Positions 7,350 through 14,927 of a stretch of DNA of 14,927 nt are shown here, in pieces (position 1 is the stretch's first letter; every line of letters begins with the position of its first letter). Both the position numbers and the translations under genes were made by a program. The notes below the pieces were generated by a model, which did no database searches, was not told the origin of the DNA, and saw only the letters and a program-made list of their open reading frames with translations. The stretch lies in assembly GCA_013816685.1 (NCBI GenBank), contig JACDDX010000008.1:1-14927 (forward strand), in the 5' to 3' direction. The DNA comes from Gemmatimonadales bacterium (GTDB lineage Bacteria > Gemmatimonadota > Gemmatimonadetes > Gemmatimonadales > GWC2-71-9).

Positions 7350-7979
7350 GTGGGGTACCTGGATGAGCACCTGCTTCCCGGCGAGCGTATCGTCTACCGG
7401 GCACGCCTGCACCCGCTGCTCTTTGGCGCGCCGATCGTTATCCTCGTCCTCGGCGCCGTGGCGGCGGGCGCGCTCCAATATTTCGTTCAGGACTACTGGT
7501 ACGTTGGAGCGGCGATCGCAGCGATGGGCCTGATCCTCCTCATCGGCCCCGCAGTCCGGTACGCGACCACGGAGTTCGCGGTCACCGACAAGCGTGTGCT
7601 GGCCAAGGTCGGCCTCTTGCGGCGCCGCTCGCTGGAAACGCTGCTCTCGAAGGTGGAGGCGGTCGAGGTGCATCAGGATCTCACCGGCCGGATGCTCGGC
7701 TACGGGACGGTCACCGTAATCGGAACCGGAGGCACCCGCGAGACCTTTCCCATGATCTCGGCTCCGCTGGAGCTTCGCCGCCAGGTCCAGACTCAGATCG
7801 TTGCCGGCGACAATCGCCGGCCCGCGGCGCCTCCCGCGGGGCGTGACGTGTTTGCGACGACCTCGGCACCCGGAGTGCGCGGCGACCGTGTCGAGCGCGA
7901 CTGCCCCTGGTGCGCCGAGCCCATCCTGGTGAAGGCCCGCGTCTGCAAGCATTGCGGGCGGCCGGTAACCCCGGTGTAG
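7350..7979 (+). CDS. Membrane-anchored bacterial PH-domain (DUF304-like) protein with zinc ribbon
   Basis: A 209-residue protein starting at GTG 7350, six bases after the kinase stop. HLLPGERIVYRARLHPLLF at the N-terminus is typical of bacterial PH_2/DUF304 proteins. Two hydrophobic helices follow (about residues 23-45 and 52-70). A PH-like beta domain comes next, from FAVTDKRVLAKVGLLRRRSL to LGYGTVTVIGTGGTRETF (about 77-140). After a Pro/Arg-rich linker, C185-x2-C188 and C199-x2-C202 form a short zinc ribbon. The molecular role of the family is poorly known. The tight spacing suggests co-transcription with the kinase, which may hint at a membrane-linked output, but that is inference. No good Shine-Dalgarno is visible, so translation may depend on coupling. 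Confidence 0.8.
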   Translation: MGYLDEHLLPGERIVYRARLHPLLFGAPIVILVLGAVAAGALQYFVQDYWYVGAAIAAMGLILLIGPAVRYATTEFAVTDKRVLAKVGLLRRRSLETLLSKVEAVEVHQDLTGRMLGYGTVTVIGTGGTRETFPMISAPLELRRQVQTQIVAGDNRRPAAPPAGRDVFATTSAPGVRGDRVERDCPWCAEPILVKARVCKHCGRPVTPV

Positions 7980-7990
7980 CGCCCGGTCGC

Positions 7991-8018
7991 TGGACCGTGG
8001 GGCGCAGTGTGTTATTGT
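7991..8018 (+). promoter_or_regulatory. Possible sigma-70-like promoter for cysK
   Basis: TGGACC (7991-7996), a 16-base spacer, then TATTGT (8013-8018) match TTGACA/TATAAT at four positions each. The site lies in the 80-base gap between the PH protein and cysK, placing transcription start about 35 bases before ATG 8060. This is a weak match in an organism whose promoter consensus is unknown. Confidence 0.3.
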
Positions 8019-8059
8019 TGCGAGAACACGATGGACCCCAGAGTGCCGACGAGGACGCC

Positions 8060-9055
<996 letters not shown>

Positions 9056-9130
9056 CTGTTCCCGCGTTGTCGCTCGCCCGGAGGGCGGTCTCTCGCGGCC
9101 GCCCCCCGGGAGCGGCGCGCTTGCATGTCT

Positions 9131-9173
9131 CGACCGTTTCGGCGCGGTCGGCACGTCCGGGCCCTTCCCGGAC
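9131..9173 (+). promoter_or_regulatory. Two tandem hairpins in the glnN leader / cysK trailer
   Basis: Hairpin 1 pairs CGACCG (9131-9136) with CGGTCG (9145-9150). Hairpin 2 pairs GTCCGGG (9155-9161) with CCCGGAC (9167-9173) around a five-base loop. The flanking sequence CGTCACCTTTCC is not a clean T-run. They sit in the 157-base gap between cysK and glnN, so they could end cysK transcription or form a regulatory leader for glnN. No known riboswitch was recognised. Confidence 0.4.
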
Positions 9174-9212
9174 CGTCACCTTTCCACCAGCGAGAGCGAG
9201 GCACCTGCTCAA

Positions 9213-11369
9213 GTGAACACCACCGTACGCCCCACCAATGGGGCCCGAGACGACGGCGAACGGATTGACAACATCTTCGGCATCGACGTCTTCTCCCGCA
9301 GCGTCATGCGCAAGCGGCTTCCCAAGGATGTCTTCCGGAGCCTGCAGCGGACCATCGACCAGGGCGAGCCGCTGGATCCGGCGGTCGCCGACGTGGTCGC
9401 CGCCACCATGAAGGACTGGGCGATCGAGAACGGGGCCAGCCACTATACGCACTGGTTCCAGCCGCTCACCGGCCTCACCGCCGAGAAGCACGACTCGCTG
9501 GCGACTCCAGACGGCGCGGGCGGGGTAGTGTTCAACTTCTCCGGCGCCGACCTGGTGCAGGGCGAGCCCGACGCCTCCAGCTTCCCCTCCGGTGGTCTCC
9601 GCGCCACCTTCGAGGCTCGTGGCTACACCGCCTGGGACGCGACCAGCCCGGCCTTCCTCGTCCGCGGCGACAACAACGTCACGCTCGTCATCCCGACGGC
9701 CTTCGTCTCCTGGACCGGTGAGGCGCTGGACACCAAGATTCCGCTGCTGCGCTCCGTGGAGGCCCTCTCCAAGCAGGCCATGCGGATCCTCAAGCTGTTC
9801 GGCACCGACACGGGTGTCGGGCGGGTGTTCACGACGGTGGGGCCGGAGCAGGAATACTTCCTCGTGGATCGCGATCTGTACTACAAGCGCCCCGACCTGC
9901 TCACCAGCGAGCGCACCCTCTTCGGCGCCAAGCCGCCCAAGGGCCAGCAGCTCGAAGACCACTACTTCGGCACCATCCCGCCCCGCGTGCTCGCCTTCAT
10001 GGCGGAGAGCGAGCGCGAGCTCTACCGGCTTGGCGTGCCGGTCAAGACCCGGCACAACGAGGTGGCCCCCGGCCAGTACGAGATCGCGCCGCTGTTCGAG
10101 CCGAGTCACATCGCCAGCGACCATCAGATGGTGATGATGGAGACGCTCAAGCGCGTGGCGCCCCGGTACGGACTCCAGGCGATTCTGCACGAGAAGCCGT
10201 TCGCAGGGGTGAACGGATCGGGCAAGCACAACAACTGGTCGATGTCCACCGACACCGGCGTCAACCTGCTGGATCCGCAGGACGACACCCACACCAATCT
10301 CCAGTTCCTGGTCTTCCTCACAGCGGTAATCCGGGCGGTGGATCTCCACGCCGACCTGCTCCGCGCCTCGATCGCGTCGGCGGCCAACGACCATCGTCTC
10401 GGTGCCAACGAAGCCCCGCCGGCGATCATCTCGATCTTCCTCGGCAGCATGCTCTCGGATATTCTGGAGCAGGTGGAGCAGGGGCTGCCCAAGCGGACGC
10501 TCCGGGGCGGGACGCTCGATCTGGGCGCGCGGACGCTGCCGCAGCTGCCGCGGCACTCGGGCGACCGGAACCGCACGTCACCGTTCGCGTTCACCGGCAA
10601 CAAATTCGAGTTTCGCGCCGTCGGCTCCAGCGCGAGCATCGCCTGGCCCAACACGGTACTGAACACCATTGTGGCGGAGTCGCTGGACTTCGTCGCCACC
10701 GAGATCGAGCGGACACAGGGTGCGAAGCCCAACCCCGTCAAGCTGCAGAGCGCGGTGCTTGGCGTGCTCAAGCGCGTCATCAAGGATCACAAGCGCGTCA
10801 TCTTCGACGGCGACAACTATTCCGAGGAGTGGCACACGGAAGCGGATCGCCGCGGCATGCCGAACCTCCGCGATTCGGTGTCGGCCTTTGCGGTGCTCAA
10901 GGCGAAGAAGAACGTCGATCTTTTCAAGAAGTACGCGGTGCTGAGCAAGACCGAGCTCGACTCCCGGACCCACATCGCCGTGGAGAAATACGTCAAGCAG
11001 CTCGGCATCGAGGCGGAGACCATGACGTCGATCGCACGGGGACAGATCCTGCCGGCGGCGCTCAAGCATCAGCGCATGGTGGCCGAGGCGGTGTCGGCGA
11101 CCAAGGCCGCCGGCATCGAGAGTGAGGACGGATCGGCGGCCCTCCGGGAATTCGTCGATCTGGTCAGTCGGCTTCGCCGCTGCACTACGAGCGTGGAGAC
11201 CGCGGCCGAACATCAGGCCGCGGATCCGCACGAGCATGCGGTTCAGATCACCGGCGAGCTCAAGCCGGCGATGCAGGCGCTCAGGGAGGTAGTGGACGAG
11301 CTGGAGGGCAACGTCGCGGCCGACCTATGGCCGCTGCCAAGCTATCGCGACCTGCTGTTTCTCAAGTAG
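9213..11369 (+). CDS. glnN: Glutamine synthetase type III
   Basis: A 718-residue protein, the normal size for GSIII (about 700-730) and much longer than GSI or GSII. It makes glutamine from glutamate, ammonia and ATP and is cytoplasmic; known GSIII enzymes are dodecamers. Family signatures visible are IFGIDVFSRSVMRKRLPKDV at the N-terminus, HWFQPLTGLTAEKHDSL near residue 80, TTVGPEQEYFLVDRDLYYKR near 207, TRHNEVAPGQYEIAPLFE near 280, NGSGKHNNWSMSTDTG with KHNNW at 338, and NRTSPFAFTGNKFEFRAVGS with the metal/substrate-site acidic residues. The C-terminus ends in SYRDLLFLK as in relatives. Start is GTG 9213, with a purine-rich GAGAGCGAGG about 12 bases upstream as a loose Shine-Dalgarno. The frame is intact throughout. 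It is preceded by leader hairpins and followed by a strong GC-rich hairpin, so it probably forms a monocistronic unit. Confidence 0.96.
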   Translation: MNTTVRPTNGARDDGERIDNIFGIDVFSRSVMRKRLPKDVFRSLQRTIDQGEPLDPAVADVVAATMKDWAIENGASHYTHWFQPLTGLTAEKHDSLATPDGAGGVVFNFSGADLVQGEPDASSFPSGGLRATFEARGYTAWDATSPAFLVRGDNNVTLVIPTAFVSWTGEALDTKIPLLRSVEALSKQAMRILKLFGTDTGVGRVFTTVGPEQEYFLVDRDLYYKRPDLLTSERTLFGAKPPKGQQLEDHYFGTIPPRVLAFMAESERELYRLGVPVKTRHNEVAPGQYEIAPLFEPSHIASDHQMVMMETLKRVAPRYGLQAILHEKPFAGVNGSGKHNNWSMSTDTGVNLLDPQDDTHTNLQFLVFLTAVIRAVDLHADLLRASIASAANDHRLGANEAPPAIISIFLGSMLSDILEQVEQGLPKRTLRGGTLDLGARTLPQLPRHSGDRNRTSPFAFTGNKFEFRAVGSSASIAWPNTVLNTIVAESLDFVATEIERTQGAKPNPVKLQSAVLGVLKRVIKDHKRVIFDGDNYSEEWHTEADRRGMPNLRDSVSAFAVLKAKKNVDLFKKYAVLSKTELDSRTHIAVEKYVKQLGIEAETMTSIARGQILPAALKHQRMVAEAVSATKAAGIESEDGSAALREFVDLVSRLRRCTTSVETAAEHQAADPHEHAVQITGELKPAMQALREVVDELEGNVAADLWPLPSYRDLLFLK

Positions 11370-11385
11370 AACCACGGGACGTGAG

Positions 11386-11426
11386 ACGGGGGGCGGGGAC
11401 GCAAGGCATTGCGGTCCCCCCCCCGT
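11386..11426. terminator. GC-rich hairpin between convergent genes (likely bidirectional terminator)
   Basis: ACGGGGGG-c-GGGGAC (11386-11400) pairs with GTCCCC and CCCCCGT (11414-11426), and GCAA/TTGC extends the stem around the loop GGCA. It lies 17 bases past the glnN stop and 23 bases before the end of the minus-strand gene, the expected place for a terminator shared by converging genes. There is no T-run on either side, so its action as an intrinsic terminator is uncertain. It could instead be a 3'-end stabiliser. Confidence 0.6.
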
Positions 11427-11448
11427 GCAGTTCAGGCCGTCCGGCCGA

Positions 11449-11865
11449 TCAGCGCGGCCATCCTCCGGGGCGGCTCGTGGTCAGAATGAAGAGCTCGGAG
11501 GGAAGCGAGCCAGGCGTGATGATGCCGCCGAGCGCCTTGAACGGCTCGACCTGTTCGCGGGGAAGCTCCTCATCGAACTGAACCGCGAGCGCATCGACCA
11601 GGCTGTCGCGCATGATCCGCGGCTCGAGGCGCACCTGCACCACACCGTCAAGCCAGCACGTCGAGGTCGCCAGGTCCAGCAACAGCGCCTCGCTCAGCAG
11701 GAGGCTCTCGCCGCCGGGTGTGACGACGCCGAACCGGAGCCGGCCGCGCTCGTTGCGACGGTGAAGGACCATCCCCCAGCCGAACGCCGACGGTGCTTCC
11801 TGGTACCACTTGAGTACCCGGTGCAACTGGTCGCGAAGCGCGCTGACGAGCAGTGGGGAGCCCAT
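11449..11865 (-). CDS. Hypothetical protein, convergent with glnN
   Basis: I do not recognise this family. From ATG 11865 it is 138 residues with coding-like third-position G/C bias on the minus strand. Visible features include LRDQLHRVLKWYQEAPSAFG near the N-terminus, a beta-rich middle (GMVLHRRNERGRLRFGVVTP) and a mixed C-terminal half ending in FILTTSRPGGWPR. There is no signal peptide, membrane helix or cysteine motif. No Shine-Dalgarno precedes ATG 11865, and the frame stays coding-like upstream without a start codon (RYPLRPVLDGNLIRQTSM). The true gene is therefore probably longer. Another frame carries coding-like bias from GTG 12049 to about 11930, suggesting one gene of about 175 residues broken by a frameshift. 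Divergent from the APC permease gene and convergent with glnN. Confidence 0.55.
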   Translation of the reverse strand: MGSPLLVSALRDQLHRVLKWYQEAPSAFGWGMVLHRRNERGRLRFGVVTPGGESLLLSEALLLDLATSTCWLDGVVQVRLEPRIMRDSLVDALAVQFDEELPREQVEPFKALGGIITPGSLPSELFILTTSRPGGWPR

Positions 11866-12070
11866 GGAGGTCTGCCGGATAAGGTTGCCGTCGAGTACCG
11901 GGCGGAGCGGGTAGCGCGGTCTCGCGGTGGCAATGCAGATTGCGGGCCAGTGAGGCGCTGACGCAATCGGCTGATCCGGGCTCGCGAAGCCTCACCCGGC
12001 CGCGGCTGTCCAGCCCGCGAATCGCGACGATTGCCGTCCCGAGCACCACCTTCCGAAAGGCTCACCGACG

Positions 12071-13525
12071 GTGACCGCTTCCAGCCGCGTCTCCGACGTT
12101 CCCGTCGTCGCGCCGGTGCTGCCCCGCGCCCTCGGCCTGCGGGATCTGGTGCTCTTCAACATCGTCGCGGTGCTGAGCCTCCGATGGTTCGCCACCGCGG
12201 CTGCGGCCGGTCCGAGCTCGCTCTCGCTCTGGATCCTCGCCGGGCTCTTCTTCTTTCTGCCGCAGGGTTACGCCGTCAGCGACCTCGCCGCCCGCTACCC
12301 GGACGAAGGCGGGATCTACGCCTGGACCAAGCGCCTGTTCGGCGAGGGACACGGCTTCCTCTGCGGCTGGTGCTACTGGGTCAACAACATTCTGTATTAC
12401 CCGAACCTGCTGATGGCCACGGCCGTGGTGGGCACGTACGCGATCGGCCACGGTGAGAGCGGACTCGCCGACCGGTGGTCCTATGTCCTCCCGGCGACGC
12501 TGGGCGCCCTCTGGCTCGCCGTCGGCCTCAACATCGTGGGGCTTCGCACCGGCCGCTGGCTGCAGAATCTGGGGGCCGTCGGCAGCTACCTCCCCGGTGT
12601 GATTCTGGTTGCGCTCGGCATCCGGGCGGCGCTTGCCGGTCCACCTGCGACGCCGATGCCGATTCGTGCGCTGGTTCCCGATCTGAGCGCGCTGCCCGAG
12701 CTGAACCTCTGGGCATCCATCGCCTTTGCGTTCGCGGGGCTGGAGCTCTGCGCAGTGATGGGCGGCGAAGTCCGGGATCCGCGCCGCACAGTTCGTCGCT
12801 CGATCATCATCGCCGCTCCGCTGATTGCACTCCTCTACATCCTTGGAACCGGGTCGGTGCTGTGGCTGGTACCGACCGGTGATGTGAACATCGTGTCCGG
12901 CTTTCTGCAGGCGGTGGCGGTCGGATCGCGGGGGCTGGGTCCACTCGCCGTCTGGCTCGCACCACTCGCCGCCGCCCTGTACGTCGTCGGCAACATCGGC
13001 GGCGTCGGGGCCTGGCTCACTGGGCCGGCGCGCGTCGCGTTCGTGATCGGGCTCGACCGCTATTTCCCACCGGCCTTCGGCCGTGTGCATCCGAGATGGA
13101 AGACCCCATACGTCGCCATCCTGACCCAGGCGGTGCTGGCGACCGTGTTTCTGCTGCTCTCAGTTCTCGGGAAGGGCACGACGGTGGAGCGGGCGTACCT
13201 CGTCATCCTGGACACAATGCTTCTGGTGTACTTCATCCCGTACATCTATCTCTTCGTCGTCTTCGTGACGGTACGCCGCCGCGAGCCGGCGCCGCGCGAT
13301 GGCGCGTGGTACGCGGGGCGGGCGGCGGGCATGGCCATCGGTCTGGCGGGGCTCGCGCTCACGCTCATCGCGATGGTCGTCGCCACCGTGCCCCCGCGAG
13401 ACTCGCCGGAGCCCTGGCTCTTCCGGCTGAAGGTGATCGGTGGCGCCGCGCTATTCGTGCTGCTGGGTGGAGTGCTGTACTGGCGGGCGGGCAGAGCACA
13501 GCGTCGCGTGAAGCTCGCATCATAG
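12071..13525 (+). CDS. APC-superfamily amino acid permease (glutamate/GABA antiporter-like)
   Basis: A 484-residue inner-membrane transporter with about 12 hydrophobic helices. The N-terminus LGLRDLVLFNIVAVLSLRW resembles the first, unwound helix of the GadC-like branch of the APC family. PQGYAVSDLAARYPDEGGIY, GLFGEGHGFLCGW-type positions and FAFAGLELCAVMGGEVRDPR (helix 6 to loop region) are family-typical, as are GLDRYFPPAFGRVHPRWKTP and the following helices. Such proteins move amino acids by exchange or proton symport; the substrate cannot be assigned from sequence. Start is GTG 12071, where homology follows closely. GAAAGG about 11 bases upstream is a loose ribosome site. The gene has its own terminator (13592-13624) and lies divergent from the hypothetical gene. 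Its position after glnN is compatible with glutamate or glutamine handling, but that is only inference. Confidence 0.85.
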   Translation: MTASSRVSDVPVVAPVLPRALGLRDLVLFNIVAVLSLRWFATAAAAGPSSLSLWILAGLFFFLPQGYAVSDLAARYPDEGGIYAWTKRLFGEGHGFLCGWCYWVNNILYYPNLLMATAVVGTYAIGHGESGLADRWSYVLPATLGALWLAVGLNIVGLRTGRWLQNLGAVGSYLPGVILVALGIRAALAGPPATPMPIRALVPDLSALPELNLWASIAFAFAGLELCAVMGGEVRDPRRTVRRSIIIAAPLIALLYILGTGSVLWLVPTGDVNIVSGFLQAVAVGSRGLGPLAVWLAPLAAALYVVGNIGGVGAWLTGPARVAFVIGLDRYFPPAFGRVHPRWKTPYVAILTQAVLATVFLLLSVLGKGTTVERAYLVILDTMLLVYFIPYIYLFVVFVTVRRREPAPRDGAWYAGRAAGMAIGLAGLALTLIAMVVATVPPRDSPEPWLFRLKVIGGAALFVLLGGVLYWRAGRAQRRVKLAS

Positions 13526-13549
13526 AAGGCGAACGGGGAGCCGGTCGCG

Positions 13550-13578
13550 TTGACGGACCCTCGCGTGGCGGCTAAGTT
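13550..13578 (+). promoter_or_regulatory. Candidate promoter upstream of tRNA-Ser(GGA)
   Basis: TTGACG (13550-13555) and TAAGTT (13573-13578) are separated by 17 bases. The -35 matches the sigma-70 consensus at five of six positions and the -10 at three of six. It lies just after the permease stop and about 70 bases before the tRNA. The terminator-like hairpin at 13592 falls between it and the tRNA, which makes its target unclear. Confidence 0.45.
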
Positions 13579-13591
13579 GGGCCCGGGTTTC

Positions 13592-13624
13592 GGGACGCGG
13601 CGCGTGACCACCGCGTCCCCTTTG
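13592..13624 (+). terminator. Intrinsic terminator after the APC permease
   Basis: GGGACGCGG (13592-13600) pairs perfectly over nine bases with CCGCGTCCC (13611-13619) around a ten-base loop, followed by CTTTGTTG. The strong GC stem and short T-rich tail fit a Rho-independent terminator. It sits 67 bases after the permease stop and 27 bases before the serine tRNA. Confidence 0.75.
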
Positions 13625-13650
13625 TTGTCCGGCCGGGTGGCCGAAAGTCG

Positions 13651-13737
13651 GGACAGGTGGCCGAGTGGTTGAAGGCGCACGCCTGGAAAGCGTGTATACG
13701 CTAACACGTATCGCGGGTTCGAATCCCGCCCTGTCCG
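13651..13737 (+). tRNA. tRNA-Ser (anticodon GGA)
   Basis: An 87-nt class II tRNA. The acceptor GGACAGG (13651-13657) pairs with CCTGTCC (13730-13736), with discriminator G13737. The anticodon arm CACGC-CTGGAAA-GCGTG gives GGA, which reads UCC and UCU. The long variable arm and T arm GCGGG-TTCGAAT-CCCGC are clear. No CCA is encoded. It ends 19 bases before the stop of the convergent lipoprotein gene, with no obvious terminator between. Confidence 0.95.
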
Positions 13738-13756
13738 TCCACACTCCGCGCAGCTC

Positions 13757-14212
13757 CTACCGGCCGACTCCGATCGGCACGAACGCCGGCACCGCTACGA
13801 CCACATCGAAGGGGCCGAACTCGGTCTCGTCGGCCGCCTCGTCGTGGCCGTACCCGATGCGGAACGTGCCAGAGCCCTGCTCCGCGGACGCGGTGAGATC
13901 CTTCTGGAATCGCTTGCCCGAGACATCGGCCACGGTGACCAGTGAAGCCGGCGTAACGGTCACCGTCGCGAAATGCTCGTCCTCGATCCCGGTGATCTCG
14001 GCGCCCTGCCCATCGTAGAACTTCATCTCTGCACGTACCGTCTCCCCCGCCGCGAGCGCCAGTCCGGCCGAGACGTCGGTGCCGTTCACGAATGGCCGCG
14101 CGTCCACTGGTGTCCCGTGCTGCTCCGACGCGGCTTCGTCATCATCGCAGGCGGTGATCATCAGGGGCGCGCACAGCAGCCCCAGGGCAAACGAGACTTG
14201 TGTGACTCGCAT
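13757..14212 (-). CDS. Predicted lipoprotein of unknown function
   Basis: A 151-residue exported protein. The N-terminus MRVTQVSFALGLLCAPLMITAC is a short type II signal peptide with lipobox I-T-A-C, lipidated Cys22, followed by an acidic DDDE run. The mature part is about 130 residues, rich in Thr, Val, Ala and Gly with alternating hydrophobic positions, suggesting a small beta-sandwich; no family was recognised. I chose ATG 14212 because AGGAAGGA (minus strand, 14228-14221) is 8 bases upstream. ATG 14218 is only 2 bases from that site and adds two residues. The gene follows the TonB-dependent receptor by about 40 bases on the same strand, so the two are probably co-transcribed. By analogy it may be an accessory of the receptor's uptake system; this is inference. 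Confidence 0.75.
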   Translation of the reverse strand: MRVTQVSFALGLLCAPLMITACDDDEAASEQHGTPVDARPFVNGTDVSAGLALAAGETVRAEMKFYDGQGAEITGIEDEHFATVTVTPASLVTVADVSGKRFQKDLTASAEQGSGTFRIGYGHDEAADETEFGPFDVVVAVPAFVPIGVGR

Positions 14213-14220
14213 AGCCATGG

Positions 14221-14228
14221 TCCTTCCT
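14221..14228 (-). promoter_or_regulatory. Ribosome binding site deciding the lipoprotein start
   Basis: On the minus strand AGGAAGGA is a near-consensus Shine-Dalgarno. The 8-base spacing to ATG 14212 is good, while ATG 14218 is too close at 2 bases. This argues for the shorter signal peptide. Confidence 0.6.
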
Positions 14229-14252
14229 GCAGATGGTTAGTTCGGCCCCGAT

Positions 14253-14927
14253 TCATCCGGCTTGGCCGAAGCGGATGACGGCGCGGAGCGCGCCGGGCGA
14301 GCCGGGATTCACGAACCCCGAGGCTCGCAGCTCGGGATACCGGGCGTCGAGCAGGTTTAACAGATCCACGTCCAGCGCGCCGCCGACGGTTCCAATCCGG
14401 ATGGTAGCGCCTAGGTCCAGCGCGCGGGCGGACCGAGGGCTCGCCGATCGGGGTGTAAGGCCCGGTGAAGCGGATCATGGCCCGTGCACCGGCCGCCCGG
14501 GTCAGCGTAAACTCCGCCCCGACTCGCCCGAAGTAGCGGGCGACGCCAGGAACTCGGGCCCCGGGCAGCAGCGGCTCTTCATGGAAGCTGGGGCGAAGAT
14601 CGCGGCCCTTGGAAAGGGACCCGTCGGGTCCCGCCACGCTGCCAGCTGATCCGGCACCGGACTCGGTGATTCTGGCATCGTTGACGGTGCCTTCGGCGGT
14701 GAGCCGCAGGCGCTCGGTGAGCATGTAGGCGGCATCGACCGAGGCTCCGCGACGGACGCTCCTGCCTTCGTCACTGATCTCCCGCGTCACCGGGTCCTGG
14801 ATCCGCTCGCGGGCAACCGCCGTGTGAAAGAGCGCGAGCTGCGCGCGCAGCCGGCCGTCATCATAGAGCGCGCCGACTTCCTTGGCCCACGCCACGACGG
14901 GCGGGCGGCCGGGATCGTGGATGACAC
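14253..14927 (-). pseudogene. TonB-dependent receptor, C-terminal barrel, frameshifted near its end (partial)
   Basis: The minus-strand frame enters from the right edge and shows alternating beta-barrel strands: VGALYDDGRLRAQLALFHT, then RGASVDAAYMLTERLRLTAE, then YFGRVGAEFTL and ARAMIRFTGPYTPIG. These are typical of the last strands of outer-membrane TonB-dependent receptors. At about 14419-14432, in a CG-rich run, coding signal jumps to the frame one base later. That frame reads LDLGATIRIGTVGGALDVDL, then NLLDARYPELRASGFVNPG, then ALRAVIRFGQAG, and stops at 14253-14255. NLLDARYPE and the terminal aromatic strand are family hallmarks, so both parts belong to one receptor. Either one base was gained or two (for example one CG unit) were lost. 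Read as given, the protein loses its last strands and ends in Arg-rich nonsense. The plug domain lies outside the window. The substrate is unknown. Confidence 0.7.

Noticed and set aside
6609..7952. 447-residue reverse-strand open frame opposite the kinase end and PH gene
   Set aside because: It spans two well-supported plus-strand genes and shows no family motif.

Overview
The window is a high-GC, gene-dense bacterial chromosome segment with GTG starts, short intergenic gaps and strong G/C bias at third codon positions. The gene set fits a free-living Gram-negative soil or freshwater lineage: a TonB-dependent receptor and a lipoprotein (so an outer membrane), a type III glutamine synthetase, a PAS-rich hybrid histidine kinase, a CPA2 antiporter and an APC permease. 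Gemmatimonadota is my best guess, but it rests on general familiarity with such gene sets and no marker gene here proves it. No phage, transposase, integrase or CRISPR signal was seen.

Layout. (1) 1-622: the 3' end of clpB, then tadA. (2) 668-4711: an intact cation/proton antiporter (853-3027) lies between two gene remnants, the C-terminal tail of an alpha/beta-hydrolase on its left and the C-terminal part of a CLC-type chloride channel with a CBS motif on its right. A DUF2156/LPG-synthase-like gene follows, still joined to the CLC remnant by a GTGA overlap. (3) 4842-7979: tRNA-Ser(CGA), then a three-PAS hybrid histidine kinase starting just behind the tRNA, then a small membrane PH-domain protein with a C-terminal zinc ribbon. 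(4) 8060-11369: cysK and the type III glutamine synthetase glnN, with hairpins in the glnN leader and a strong GC-rich hairpin after it. (5) 11449-11865, minus strand: an unrecognised gene convergent with glnN, possibly frameshifted upstream. (6) 12071-13737: an APC amino-acid permease, an intrinsic terminator, and tRNA-Ser(GGA). (7) 13757-14927, minus strand: a lipoprotein preceded by the 3' part of a TonB-dependent receptor with an apparent frameshift near its C-terminus.

Functionally the window mixes housekeeping (ClpB, TadA, two serine tRNAs), ion and membrane homeostasis (antiporter, CLC remnant, LPG-synthase-like protein), signalling (hybrid kinase), and nitrogen/sulfur assimilation (CysK, GlnN, amino-acid permease). 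I do not see a clear undescribed multi-gene system. The most noteworthy signals are the decayed genes around the antiporter, the antiporter's TrkA-C domain without a TrkA-N domain, the kinase with no usable ATG behind a tRNA, and several places where coding signal changes frame. Those frame changes could be real gene decay or sequence errors, and the sequence alone does not decide.
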